64,000 nt of DNA from the NCBI RefSeq assembly GCF_022419205.1, contig NZ_JAJOZU010000001.1, forward strand, positions 248,001 to 312,000. The letters are read 5' to 3'. The translations under genes and the position numbers were made by a program. Below, one piece after another: positions 9,146 to 19,223 of the stretch. The notes beneath the pieces are model-generated. The model saw nothing but the letters and a program-made list of their open reading frames with translations, was not told the origin of the DNA and searched no databases. This DNA comes from Thermomonas alba. GTDB taxonomy: Bacteria > Pseudomonadota > Gammaproteobacteria > Xanthomonadales > Xanthomonadaceae. Position 1 is the stretch's first letter, and the number at the start of each line of letters is the position of its first letter.

Positions 9146-10354
9146 ATGCGTCGCGTCGCAATCACTGGCATGGGCATCACGTCCTGCCTCGGCAACGATC
9201 TGGATACCGTCTCGCGCGCCCTGCGCGAGGGCCGCTCCGGCATCCGCACGCTGCCCGACTCGGTCGAGCGCGGCCTGCGCAGCCAGGTGGGCGGCGCGGT
9301 CGAGGTGGACCTCGAGGCCGCGATCGACCGCAAGCTGAAGCGCTTCATGAGCGATGCCGCCGCCTACAGCTATCTGGCGCTGCGGGATGCGATCGCCGAT
9401 GCCGGGCTGGACGAGGCGCAGGTCAGCCATCCGCGCACCGGCCTGATCGCGGGCTCGGGCGGCGGCTCCAGCCGTTGGCAGGTGGAGACCGCCGACATCG
9501 CCCGCACTCGCGGCGCGCGCAAGGTGGGGCCGTACATGGTGCCGCGCACGATGTGCTCCACGGTATCCGCCAATCTCGCCACCGCCTTCCACATCAAGGG
9601 TGTGAGCTACTCCATCAGCGCCGCCTGCGCGACCTCCGCGCACTGCATCGGCGCGGCCGCGGACCTGATCCGCCATGGCGTGCAGGACATCGTGTTCGCC
9701 GGCGGCGGCGAGGACCTGGACTGGACGATGACGGTGATGTTCGACGCGATGGGTGCGCTGTCCACCGGCTACAACGCCACGCCCGAGCGCGCCTCGCGTC
9801 CGTACGATGCCGGCCGCGACGGTTTCGTGATCGGCAGCGGTGGCGGCATGCTGGTGCTGGAGGACTGGGATCATGCGGTCGCGCGCGGTGCTCGCATCTA
9901 TGCCGAGCTGGTCGGCTACGGCGTCACCAGCGACGGCGCCGACATGGTTGCGCCCAGCGGAGAAGGCGCGGTGCGCTGCATGCAGATGGCGCTGGCCCAC
10001 GTCGATCGTCCGGTGGATTACCTCAATACCCATGGCACCGCGACCCCGTTGGGCGACATCGTCGAGCTCAAAGCAGTGCGCGAGGTGTTCGGCGATGCGA
10101 TGCCGCCGCTGTCGTCCACCAAGGCGCTGAGCGGCCATTCGCTGGGCGCCGCGAGCGTGCACGAGGCGATCTACAGCCTGCTGATGCTGCGCGACGGCTT
10201 CATCGCCGGCTCCGCCAACATCGACGTGCTTGACCCGCAGGCGGAGGGCTTTCCGATCGTGCGCACGAGCCGCGAGGCGCGGCTGGACGTGGTGATGTCC
10301 AACAGCTTCGGCTTCGGCGGCACCAACGCCGCGCTGGTGTTCGCGCGCGCCTGA
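9146..10354 (+). CDS. fabB: beta-ketoacyl-ACP synthase I
   Basis: A 402-residue KAS I that elongates the cis-3-decenoyl-ACP made by FabA. The Cys-His-His triad is visible: Cys161 in [12 protein letters not shown], the histidine in [11 protein letters not shown], and the histidine in [10 protein letters not shown]. The C-terminus [14 protein letters not shown] is typical. The start at 9146 lies one base past the fabA stop; the upstream in-frame ATG at 9059 would overlap fabA heavily and is rejected. fabA-fabB pairing is the usual proteobacterial arrangement for unsaturated fatty acid synthesis. Confidence 0.96.
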   Translation: MRRVAITGMGITSCLGNDLDTVSRALREGRSGIRTLPDSVERGLRSQVGGAVEVDLEAAIDRKLKRFMSDAAAYSYLALRDAIADAGLDEAQVSHPRTGLIAGSGGGSSRWQVETADIARTRGARKVGPYMVPRTMCSTVSANLATAFHIKGVSYSISAACATSAHCIGAAADLIRHGVQDIVFAGGGEDLDWTMTVMFDAMGALSTGYNATPERASRPYDAGRDGFVIGSGGGMLVLEDWDHAVARGARIYAELVGYGVTSDGADMVAPSGEGAVRCMQMALAHVDRPVDYLNTHGTATPLGDIVELKAVREVFGDAMPPLSSTKALSGHSLGAASVHEAIYSLLMLRDGFIAGSANIDVLDPQAEGFPIVRTSREARLDVVMSNSFGFGGTNAALVFARA

Positions 10355-10394
10355 TGGCGGGCGGTCCCTGCGTGGTCAGCCGACGTCCTGAGCC

Positions 10395-10423
10395 TTGGTT
10401 TGGGGCGGAAAACCGGCTATCAT
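10395..10423 (+). promoter_or_regulatory. sigma70-type promoter for the rpsP operon
   Basis: TTGGTT (10395-10400), a 17-base spacer and TATCAT (10418-10423) make a good housekeeping promoter about 48 bases upstream of the rpsP start codon. It should drive rpsP-rimM-trmD. Confidence 0.6.
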
Positions 10424-10470
10424 TCTCCGCTTACCCGGCCATCCCGGCCGCTGGGCAACACTGAAACGCT

Positions 10471-10719
10471 ATGGTCAAGATCCGTCTCACCCGTGGTGGC
10501 GCGAAGAAGCGTCCCTTCTATCACATCATCGTCACCGACAGCCGCAGTGCGCGCGACGGCCGTAACATCGAGCGCCTGGGCTACTACAACCCGGTGGCGC
10601 AGGGCCAGGAAAAGCGCGTCGAGCTGAACCTGGAGCGCCTGAAGTACTGGGTGGACAACGGCGCGCAGATGACCGACAAGGTCGCCGACCTGTACAAGGC
10701 GGCCGCCAAGGCGGCTTGA
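10471..10719 (+). CDS. rpsP: 30S ribosomal protein S16
   Basis: An 82-residue S16 with the standard start [19 protein letters not shown] and the [18 protein letters not shown] motif. It is a small-subunit assembly protein. It is first in rpsP-rimM-trmD, the conserved order in proteobacteria; rplS follows here behind its own promoter. Confidence 0.98.
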   Translation: MVKIRLTRGGAKKRPFYHIIVTDSRSARDGRNIERLGYYNPVAQGQEKRVELNLERLKYWVDNGAQMTDKVADLYKAAAKAA

Positions 10720-10769
10720 TCCACCGCGGCGACGCCCGTGCAGCGGCGTCGCCGGATGCATTGATTCCG

Positions 10770-11291
10770 ATGAGCGCACCGTCAGCCGGTCAGCGGATGA
10801 TTGCCGTGGGCCGCTTGCACGGTGCGTTCGGCGTGCGCGGAGAGGTCAAGCTGGAAAGCTATACCGAGCCGGCCCGCGCCATTGCCCGCTATCAGCCGTG
10901 GACCCTGCGCGATGCGCGCGGTGGCGAGCGTGTGTGCGAGGGAGCAAAAGTGCGCGCCGGCGCCAAGGGCCTGATCGCCACCCTGCCCGGTGTCACCGAT
11001 CGCGATGCCGCCGACGCACTGCGCGGAACCGAGGTGCTGGTGCCGCGCAGCGTCCTGCCGCCGCCAGCGCCCGGCGAGTACTACTGGGTGGACCTGGAAG
11101 GCCTGCGCGTGGCCAATGTCGAGGGCGTGGACTTCGGGCGCGTGGCCTACCTGTTCGATAACGGCGCCAACCACGTGCTGGTGGCGCAGGGCGAGCGCGA
11201 GCGCATGATCCCGTTCGTCCAGCCCGACTTCATCCGCGGCGTCGATTTCGAGGCCGGTCTGGTGACGGTGGACTGGGACCCGGATTTCTAG
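10770..11291 (+). CDS. rimM: ribosome maturation factor RimM
   Basis: A 173-residue protein with the N-terminal RimM barrel (IAVGRLHGAFGVRGEVKLES) and the C-terminal PRC-like barrel (GEYYWVDLEGLRV, MIPFVQPDFIRGVD). It helps assemble the 30S head around S19 and acts with S16, its operon neighbour. The frame is open from a TTG overlapping the rpsP stop (10716), but ATG 10770 gives the usual length; ATG 10797 is a less likely internal alternative. Confidence 0.93.
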   Translation: MSAPSAGQRMIAVGRLHGAFGVRGEVKLESYTEPARAIARYQPWTLRDARGGERVCEGAKVRAGAKGLIATLPGVTDRDAADALRGTEVLVPRSVLPPPAPGEYYWVDLEGLRVANVEGVDFGRVAYLFDNGANHVLVAQGERERMIPFVQPDFIRGVDFEAGLVTVDWDPDF

Positions 11292-11303
11292 CGTCCTGCC
11301 GGC

Positions 11304-12077
11304 ATGCGCTTCGACATCGTCAGCCTGTTTCCCGAGTTCGTCGCGCAGCTTGCTGCGCACGGCGTGGTCGGGCGTGCCGGCGAGCGCGGGCTGCTGACGA
11401 TCCAGGGCTGGAACCCGCGCGATTTCGCCGAAGGCAATTACCGCCGGGTGGACGATCGCCCGTTCGGCGGCGGCCCGGGCATGGTGATGCTGATCGACCC
11501 GCTGCGCGCCGCCCTGGCCGCCGCGCGCGCGGCCGATCCTGCGCCGGCGCGGGTGGTCTATCTCAGTCCGCAGGGGCGTCGCCTCGACCAGCGCAAGGTG
11601 CGCGAGCTGGCGGCGCTGCCGCGCCTGATCCTGCTGTGCGGCCGCTATGAAGGGGTGGACGAACGCCTGTTGCAGGCCGAGGTGGACGAAGAGCTGTCGA
11701 TCGGCGACTACGTGCTGTCCGGCGGCGAATTGGCCGCGGCGGTGGTGATCGACGCGGTGGCGCGGCTGCTGGACGGCGCCCTGGGTGATGCCGACTCCGC
11801 GGCCCAGGACAGCTTCGAGGGCGACGGGTTGCTGGATTGCCCGCATTACACCCGCCCGGTGGAACACCCGCTGGGCCGGGTGCCGGAGGTGCTGCTGTCC
11901 GGTAATCACGCCGAGATCGCGCGCTGGCGGCGGCAGCAGTCGCTCGGACGCACCTGGCTGCGCCGGCCCGACCTGCTGAACGAGGCGGCGCTGTCGAAGG
12001 CTGATCGCGCCCTGTTGGAGGCATTCCGGACGCAATGGCTGGCGGCGGCTGGCAAACCGCCGGACGAGGACGCCTGA
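11304..12077 (+). CDS. trmD: tRNA (guanine-37-N1)-methyltransferase
   Basis: A 257-residue SPOUT-class methyltransferase that methylates G37 of tRNAs reading CNN codons and prevents +1 frameshifts. The start [12 protein letters not shown], the FGGGPGMVM segment and the trefoil-knot SAM site [14 protein letters not shown] are diagnostic. It lies 12 bases after rimM. Length is normal. Confidence 0.97.
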   Translation: MRFDIVSLFPEFVAQLAAHGVVGRAGERGLLTIQGWNPRDFAEGNYRRVDDRPFGGGPGMVMLIDPLRAALAAARAADPAPARVVYLSPQGRRLDQRKVRELAALPRLILLCGRYEGVDERLLQAEVDEELSIGDYVLSGGELAAAVVIDAVARLLDGALGDADSAAQDSFEGDGLLDCPHYTRPVEHPLGRVPEVLLSGNHAEIARWRRQQSLGRTWLRRPDLLNEAALSKADRALLEAFRTQWLAAAGKPPDEDA

Positions 12078-12102
12078 GGCGCGATGCCTGGGCCTGAGAC
12101 AG

Positions 12103-12132
12103 CCGACACGCGTCAAGATTTCCGGCTATAAT
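12103..12132 (+). promoter_or_regulatory. promoter for rplS
   Basis: A perfect TATAAT at 12127-12132 is preceded, with an 18-base spacer, by CCGACA (12103-12108, 4 of 6 to TTGACA). It lies between trmD and rplS and predicts a leader of roughly 110 bases. rplS is therefore separately transcribed as well as possibly read through from the rpsP promoter. Confidence 0.65.
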
Positions 12133-12137
12133 GCGCG

Positions 12138-12227
12138 GCTGGGCTTTGTCCCAGAATCTTTAGTGCCATGACGCGGGTCCACGTGCACTCGCGCAACAAC
12201 GACTCCAACAGGCGCGTGCCGTGCACG
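12138..12227 (+). ncRNA. structured 5' leader of rplS (candidate autoregulatory element)
   Basis: The predicted rplS leader contains two hairpins. CTGGG/CCCAG at 12138-12153 closes a 6-base loop. A long stem pairs CGTGCAC (12182-12188) with GTGCACG (12221-12227) and, inside it, CGCGC (12190-12194) with GCGCG (12212-12216). Ribosomal protein genes often carry leaders bound by their own product. That this one binds L19 is inference; the base pairing itself is visible. Confidence 0.45.
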
Positions 12228-12252
12228 CAACATTTTTGACAGGTTGATCCCC

Positions 12253-12660
12253 ATGAACAAGCCCTCGATCCACACCCTCGTCCAGGACTTCGAAGCCGCC
12301 CAGGTGGCGCGCAAGCTGCCCGACTTCGGCCCCGGCGACACCGTCGTCGTCAACGTCAAGGTGAAGGAAGGCAACCGCGAGCGCGTGCAGGCCTATGAGG
12401 GCGTGGTGATCGCGAAGAAGAACGCCGGTCTGAACTCTTCGTTCACCGTGCGCAAGATTTCTCACGGCTATGGCGTCGAGCGCGTGTTCCAGACCCACAG
12501 CCCCACGATCGAGTCGGTGGAAGTCAAGCGCCGTGGCGATGTGCGCGCCAGCAAGCTGTACTACCTGCGGGGCCTGGAAGGCAAGAAGGCGCGCATCAAG
12601 GAAGATCTGGCCGGCAACGCCAAGGCCAAGGCCGCCGCGGCCGCCGCGGCCGCCGAGTAA
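12253..12660 (+). CDS. rplS: 50S ribosomal protein L19
   Basis: A 135-residue L19 located at the subunit interface. The [19 protein letters not shown] segment and [14 protein letters not shown] are diagnostic. It is about 20 residues longer than E. coli L19 because of a C-terminal Ala/Lys tail ([12 protein letters not shown]). The start is ATG 12253; an in-frame TTG at 12244 is rejected. Confidence 0.97.
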   Translation: MNKPSIHTLVQDFEAAQVARKLPDFGPGDTVVVNVKVKEGNRERVQAYEGVVIAKKNAGLNSSFTVRKISHGYGVERVFQTHSPTIESVEVKRRGDVRASKLYYLRGLEGKKARIKEDLAGNAKAKAAAAAAAAE

Positions 12661-12681
12661 GGCGCCTTCGCGGTTCTTGCG

Positions 12682-12706
12682 ACGGCCACCCTTGGGTGGC
12701 CGTTTG
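12682..12706 (+). terminator. rho-independent terminator after rplS
   Basis: A 10-bp perfect stem, ACGGCCACCC (12682-12691) with GGGTGGCCGT (12694-12703), is followed by a short T-containing tail. It is 20 bases beyond the rplS stop. The T-tract is weak, so some read-through into the next gene is likely. Confidence 0.6.
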
Positions 12707-12732
12707 CGTTTCCAGCGCAGCAACGCCTCCGC

Positions 12733-13137
12733 ATGCCGATTCCAGACGTCAGTGCCAGCGTCCGCCTCGACCTGTGGCTGTGGGCCGCGCGCTTCTTCAA
12801 GACCCGTGCGCTGGCCAAGCGTGCGATCGAAACCGGCAAGGTCGAGGTCGGCGGCCAGCGCGCCAAGCCCGCGCGCGGCGTGCGGGTGGGCGATGCACTG
12901 ATCGTGCAGCGCGCGGAGGAGCGGTTCGAGATCGAAGTGCTGGCGCTCAGCGATACGCGCGGCCCGGCCAGCGTCGCCCAGGCTCTGTACCGCGAATCCG
13001 AGGCCTCGCGCCAGGCGCGCGAGCTCGCGCGCGCGCAGCGTGCGGCCGAGCGCGCCGGCTACCAGCCGCCCGAGACCAAGCCGGACAAGCGTGCCCGCCG
13101 CCTGATCCGTGCGTTGGGCGATATCGACGCGCTGTAG
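12733..13137 (+). CDS. hslR: S4-domain RNA-binding protein, Hsp15/HslR family
   Basis: A 134-residue protein: an N-terminal S4 domain (about residues 8-65; RLDLWLWAARFFKTRALAKR, then a GKVEVGG turn), followed by a basic helical tail. E. coli Hsp15 binds free 50S subunits carrying stalled nascent chains and helps recycle them. The position behind rplS fits a translation-linked role. Length and tail match HslR rather than a pseudouridine synthase. Confidence 0.85.
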   Translation: MPIPDVSASVRLDLWLWAARFFKTRALAKRAIETGKVEVGGQRAKPARGVRVGDALIVQRAEERFEIEVLALSDTRGPASVAQALYRESEASRQARELARAQRAAERAGYQPPETKPDKRARRLIRALGDIDAL

Positions 13138-13278
13138 CCCGCCTGCCGCCGCTCGCGTTGCCGTGCGGCCTTTCCCCTATGCCGAACGCAAGGGGCGCAT
13201 AGGCCGTTTCGGGAATGGCGGCGGCGCCGATGGCTCCGCATCCTGCGCGGCATTGCAAGGTTTGCGGCGGAGAGGCAG

Positions 13279-14013
13279 ATGACGGTGCTCAGGAATGGGT
13301 CCAGCGGGCCCGAGGTGCGGCGCCTGCAGGAGGCGCTGAATCGCAAGCTGCCGGGCTGCAACCTGCAGCCGGATGGCCGTTACGGGCCGCGCACGCAGGA
13401 CGCGGTGCGCCGCTTCCAGGACCAGGCCTGGCTGGTGGTGGACGGCGAAGCCGGCCCCTGCACCCAGAACGCGCTGTTCGATACCGAGGCCTATCCGCCG
13501 GTCCAGCACCAGCGGCCCTTCATCCCGCAGCCGACCAGCTCCACCTGCTGGGCCGCTGCCACCGCCATGCTCAAGCGCAGCAGCGTGGCGGCGGTCAAGG
13601 CCGCCACGCCGTCCGACATGTGGGACGATGTGAACGGGCTGTACAACGCCTCCGATCTCGCCAACTGGCGACCGCTGACCGAGCGCTATGCGCGCGTGCA
13701 TGGGCTGCGTTTCTATCCACCGACGTCGTGGACCCCGCAGGCATTCGCCGGCATGGTGCGGCAGGGGCCGGTGATGGTGGACACCCTGTGGAGCCCGAGC
13801 GGCTATCTCAAGCGCGTCCCCAGCGGCTACCAGGGCAGCCCCGGGCACATGACCCTGGTGGTGGGCGTGCGCGGCGACAACGATCCCAGCGGGCGCGGTA
13901 CTACGTTGATGGTGTACGACCCGTGGGAGCCGAACGTGGGCCGGCGCTGGCGGGTGAGCTATTACCACTGGATGGGCGAAGTCTCCACCCGCACCTACCG
14001 CCTGTTCCAGTAG
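13279..14013 (+). CDS. peptidoglycan-binding domain fused to a papain-like cysteine peptidase
   Basis: A 244-residue two-domain protein. Residues about 5-67 form a PG_binding_1 domain (GSSGPEVRRLQEALNRKL, then PDGRYGPRTQDAVRRFQ). Residues 80-244 look like a papain-like/AvrRpt2-type cysteine peptidase: a Gln84-x5-Cys90 pair in QPTSSTCWAAATAM, His190 in GHMTLVVGV and Asp214 in VYDPWEP. No signal peptide or membrane segment is visible, and a purine-rich GGCGGAGAGG precedes ATG 13279. A wall-binding domain on a protein without a Sec signal suggests export by a specialised system, or a misjudged start. Neighbours give no function. Confidence 0.8.
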   Translation: MTVLRNGSSGPEVRRLQEALNRKLPGCNLQPDGRYGPRTQDAVRRFQDQAWLVVDGEAGPCTQNALFDTEAYPPVQHQRPFIPQPTSSTCWAAATAMLKRSSVAAVKAATPSDMWDDVNGLYNASDLANWRPLTERYARVHGLRFYPPTSWTPQAFAGMVRQGPVMVDTLWSPSGYLKRVPSGYQGSPGHMTLVVGVRGDNDPSGRGTTLMVYDPWEPNVGRRWRVSYYHWMGEVSTRTYRLFQ

Positions 14014-14015
14014 CA

Positions 14016-14483
14016 TCAGTTCGCTGCGGGCAGCGGCGGCAGGTCCACGTTGCGCTGAAACTCGAAGATCAGCCGGGTCTCGATGTGCGCCACCTCTTCG
14101 CGCTCGGTGAACGCGGACAGGGTGAACTGGCGCAGATGTTCACTGTCGCGCACCCCGACATGGGCGAGGAAGTCGTCGGCACCGGCCACGTGATAGCAGG
14201 CCAGCACTTCCGGCAGGCTCAGCAGGTGGCGGTGGAAACCGTCCACCAGCGCGCGCGAATGCCGCGCCAGGCGTACCGACACCATCGCCTGCAGGCCGAT
14301 GCCGAGCGCCTCCGGCGCGATCTCGGCGTGGTAGCCCAGCAGGATCTTCGCCTCGCGCATCCGCCGCACCCGCTCCAGCGCGGTGGAAGGGGCGATCCCG
14401 GTCTTGTCCGCCAGGTCCTTGTTGGGCAGCCGCGCATTCTTCCGCAGCAGCCGCAGCAGGGCGTAGTCGATTCGGTCGAGCAT
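14016..14483 (-). CDS. Lrp/AsnC family transcriptional regulator (MdeR-like)
   Basis: A 155-residue Lrp-type regulator: N-terminal winged helix (NKDLADKTGIAPSTALERVR) and a C-terminal RAM ligand-binding domain (about residues 65-145). It is transcribed divergently from a methionine gamma-lyase-like gene, the arrangement of mdeR-mdeA in Pseudomonas putida, so methionine or a related amino acid is a likely effector. A near-palindromic AT-rich site lies between the two genes. Confidence 0.88.
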   Translation of the reverse strand: MLDRIDYALLRLLRKNARLPNKDLADKTGIAPSTALERVRRMREAKILLGYHAEIAPEALGIGLQAMVSVRLARHSRALVDGFHRHLLSLPEVLACYHVAGADDFLAHVGVRDSEHLRQFTLSAFTEREEVAHIETRLIFEFQRNVDLPPLPAAN

Positions 14484-14501
14484 GCGGATTTCCCCGTAAT
14501 G

Positions 14502-14515
14502 CGAAATATTATTCG
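14502..14515. promoter_or_regulatory. candidate Lrp-type operator between the regulator and lyase genes
   Basis: CGAAATATTATTCG is symmetric at 10 of 14 positions (CGAA/TTCG arms around an AT core), stands out in GC-rich DNA, and lies 18 bases upstream of the regulator and 64 bases upstream of the lyase. AT-core palindromes of this kind are usual for Lrp/AsnC proteins. Confidence 0.45.
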
Positions 14516-14579
14516 GTCAAGATATGGTCAGGCGAACTAGGTTCTAGCATAGCGGCAGTCGACCGTATCGGAGGCTGCC

Positions 14580-15749
14580 ATGCACCGTTTCCAGACCACC
14601 GCCGTCCATGCCGGCCGCGCCGACTTCGGCGCCCTGTGCGTGCACGCCCCGCCGCTGGATCTGTCCACCACCTACCCGGTGGCGGATCTGGCCGTGGGCA
14701 CGGCCAGCTTCGATGCGTTGGTGGCCGGCGCCGCCGAGGCGGCCAATCCGATCTACGCGCGCTTGCACAATCCCACCGTGGCCCGCACCGAGCGCGCGAT
14801 CGCTGCGCTGGAAGGCACCCAGGCGTGCGTCGCGTTCGCCTCCGGGATGGCGGCGATGACCGCGGTGCTGTTGGCGCGCGCGCAGCATGGCAGGCACGTG
14901 CTGGTGGTGCGCCCCTTGTACGGCACGTCCGATCATTTGCTGGCCAGTGGCATGTGCGGGCTCGAGGCCGAGTTCGTGCAGGCCGACGAGATCGCTGCCA
15001 GGCGCCGCGCCGACACCGCGCTGGTGGTGATCGAGACTCCGGCCAACCCGACCCTGCAGCTGGTGGATATCCGCGCGGTGGTGGCGGCCGCCGGCGAGGT
15101 GCCGGTGCTGGTGGATTCCACCTTCGCCACCCCGGTGCTGCAGCGCCCGGCCGAGCTCGGCGCTACCTACGTGCTGCACAGCGCGACCAAGTTCCTCGGC
15201 GGCCACGGCGACGTGATCGCCGGGGTCATCTGCTGCGACGAGGCGCATGCGGCGCCGCTGCGCACCGTGCGCGCGGCGACCGGCGCGCTGCTGCATCCGC
15301 TGGCCGCGTATCTCCTGCATCGTGGCCTGCCGACCCTGAAGCTGCGGGTGGAGGCGGCGCAGGCGAATGCGCAGGCGCTGGCGCAGCGCCTGCAGCAGCA
15401 TCCGGCGGTGGCGCGGGTGTTCTACCCGGGCCTGGCGGGTGCGCAGGGTGCGCACCTGGTGGGCAGCCAGATGCGCGGTCCCGGCTGCCTGCTGGCGTTC
15501 GAGCTGCGCGGTGGCCACGCCGCGGCGGCGGCGGTGATGGCCGCGGTGAAGGTAATGACGCCGGCGGTGAGCCTGGGTTCGGTGGATACCCTGATCCAGC
15601 ATCCGGCAGGCCTGACCCATCGGGTGGTGGAGGAGTCCGTGCGGGCCGCTACTGGCATCACTCCCGGCCTGTTGCGGCTGTCGGTGGGTATCGAGGATGT
15701 CGAGGATCTGTGGGACGACCTCGCGCAGGCGCTGGCGACTGTGGGCTGA
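14580..15749 (+). CDS. PLP-dependent Cys/Met metabolism lyase, methionine gamma-lyase-like
   Basis: A 389-residue fold-type I PLP enzyme of the cystathionine/methionine gamma-lyase family. Lys204 in HSATKFLGGHGD binds PLP, Tyr114 sits in RPLYGTS and the cofactor-phosphate loop is FASGMAAM. Divergence from an Lrp regulator suggests methionine gamma-lyase (methionine to methanethiol, 2-oxobutyrate and ammonia). However, the Cys116 that marks classical MGLs (LYGCT) is Thr here. Cystathionine gamma-lyase or another thiol-releasing activity is therefore possible. Length is normal. Confidence 0.85.
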   Translation: MHRFQTTAVHAGRADFGALCVHAPPLDLSTTYPVADLAVGTASFDALVAGAAEAANPIYARLHNPTVARTERAIAALEGTQACVAFASGMAAMTAVLLARAQHGRHVLVVRPLYGTSDHLLASGMCGLEAEFVQADEIAARRRADTALVVIETPANPTLQLVDIRAVVAAAGEVPVLVDSTFATPVLQRPAELGATYVLHSATKFLGGHGDVIAGVICCDEAHAAPLRTVRAATGALLHPLAAYLLHRGLPTLKLRVEAAQANAQALAQRLQQHPAVARVFYPGLAGAQGAHLVGSQMRGPGCLLAFELRGGHAAAAAVMAAVKVMTPAVSLGSVDTLIQHPAGLTHRVVEESVRAATGITPGLLRLSVGIEDVEDLWDDLAQALATVG

Positions 15750-15821
15750 AATCGTCCGTGGGCCGCAACCGGCCGACAACGGCCGCTGACGCGGCCGTTG
15801 CCATGACTGCCTGCGAGGAGA

Positions 15822-18059
<2,238 letters not shown>

Positions 18060-18164
18060 CTAGGTTTGCCGCTTTGATAGGTGAAATACTTATTTGAGAT
18101 CGGCTCGATAGCTCTCTTCGATTGCTTTTCGGGCGCAGGCGGCGCGGATTGCTACACTCGCGGC

Positions 18165-19211
18165 ATGACCGAACCACGCCGTCCTCGCAAGAAGACCCGC
18201 GTCACCTCGCTGGACATCGCGCACCGGGCGGGCGTCTCGCAGGCCACCGTCTCGCGCGTGCTGGCCGGTAGTCCGCTGGTGAATGCCGAGACCCGGCGCC
18301 GGGTCGAGCAGGCGGTGCGCGAGCTCAACTACAAGGTGGACCGCCACGCCTCCAGCCTGCGTACCCAGCGCGCCGGCACCCTGGCGCTGCTGCTGTTCGA
18401 GGATCCGACGCCCGACGATTCCCACATCAACCCGTTCTTCCTGTCGATGCTGGGCTCGATCACCCGCGCCTGCGCGCGCCATGGGCACGATTTGCTGGTG
18501 TCGTTCCAGCAGCTCTCGGACGACTGGCATGCCGACTACGAGGACAGCATGAAGGCCGACGGGCTGATCCTGCTCGGCTACGGCGATTATCTGGCCTACC
18601 AGAGCAAGCTGGAGAAGCTGGTGGAGCAGGGCACCCACTTCGTGCGCTGGGGCCAGGTCGAACCCGGCCAGCCAGGGATTTCCATCGGCTGCGACAACCT
18701 GGCAGGTGGCATGCTGGCCGGACGCCATTTGCTGGCGCGCGGCCGGCGTCGGGTCGCCTTCATCGGGCACGCCTCCTCGCGGTTTCCCGAGTTCTTCGCC
18801 CGTTATCAGGGCTGCGATGCCGCGCTACGGGAGGCTGACTTGTGCCTGTTGCCCGAGCTGCAGGCGGATGCCGACAGCACCGAGGAAGCCGGCTACGCCG
18901 CCACCCGCGCGCTGCTGGCGCGTGGGCAGGCGTTCGATGCGCTGTTCGCCGCCAGCGACCTGATCGCGATCGGCGCGCTGCATGCGCTGAAAGAGGCCGG
19001 CCTGCGGGTGCCCCAGGACGTGGCGGTGGTGGGCTTCGACGGCACCCCGATGGCGCGCTTTGCCGATCCGCCGCTGACCACAGTGGTGCAGGACACCTCG
19101 CGCGCGGGCGGGCTGTTGGTGGAGACACTGCTGGCGCTGATCCGTGACCAGCCTGCATACAGCCAAATGCTCGCGCCGACGCTGGAGGTCCGCGCCTCCA
19201 GCGCCGAGTGA
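18165..19211 (+). CDS. LacI family transcriptional regulator of the alpha-glucan locus
   Basis: A 348-residue LacI/GalR repressor: HTH plus hinge helix at the N-terminus (VTSLDIAHRAGVSQATVSRV) and a periplasmic-binding-protein-like sensor domain. It is followed directly by the amylase/transporter genes, so a maltose or maltodextrin effector is likely. ATG 18165 is preferred over the in-frame ATG 18081 because MTEPRRPRKKTR is a normal LacI start. TACACT ends 6 bases before this ATG, so the mRNA may be leaderless. The palindromes at 22582 and 26531 are its likely targets. Confidence 0.92.
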   Translation: MTEPRRPRKKTRVTSLDIAHRAGVSQATVSRVLAGSPLVNAETRRRVEQAVRELNYKVDRHASSLRTQRAGTLALLLFEDPTPDDSHINPFFLSMLGSITRACARHGHDLLVSFQQLSDDWHADYEDSMKADGLILLGYGDYLAYQSKLEKLVEQGTHFVRWGQVEPGQPGISIGCDNLAGGMLAGRHLLARGRRRVAFIGHASSRFPEFFARYQGCDAALREADLCLLPELQADADSTEEAGYAATRALLARGQAFDALFAASDLIAIGALHALKEAGLRVPQDVAVVGFDGTPMARFADPPLTTVVQDTSRAGGLLVETLLALIRDQPAYSQMLAPTLEVRASSAE

Positions 19212-19223
19212 GCGCCGCAGGCG

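Noticed and set aside
18077-18111. OxyR-like ATAG tetramers upstream of katG
   Set aside because: The tetramers are 31 bases apart and lack the regular 11-base spacing of four ATAG/CTAT elements, so the match is not good enough.
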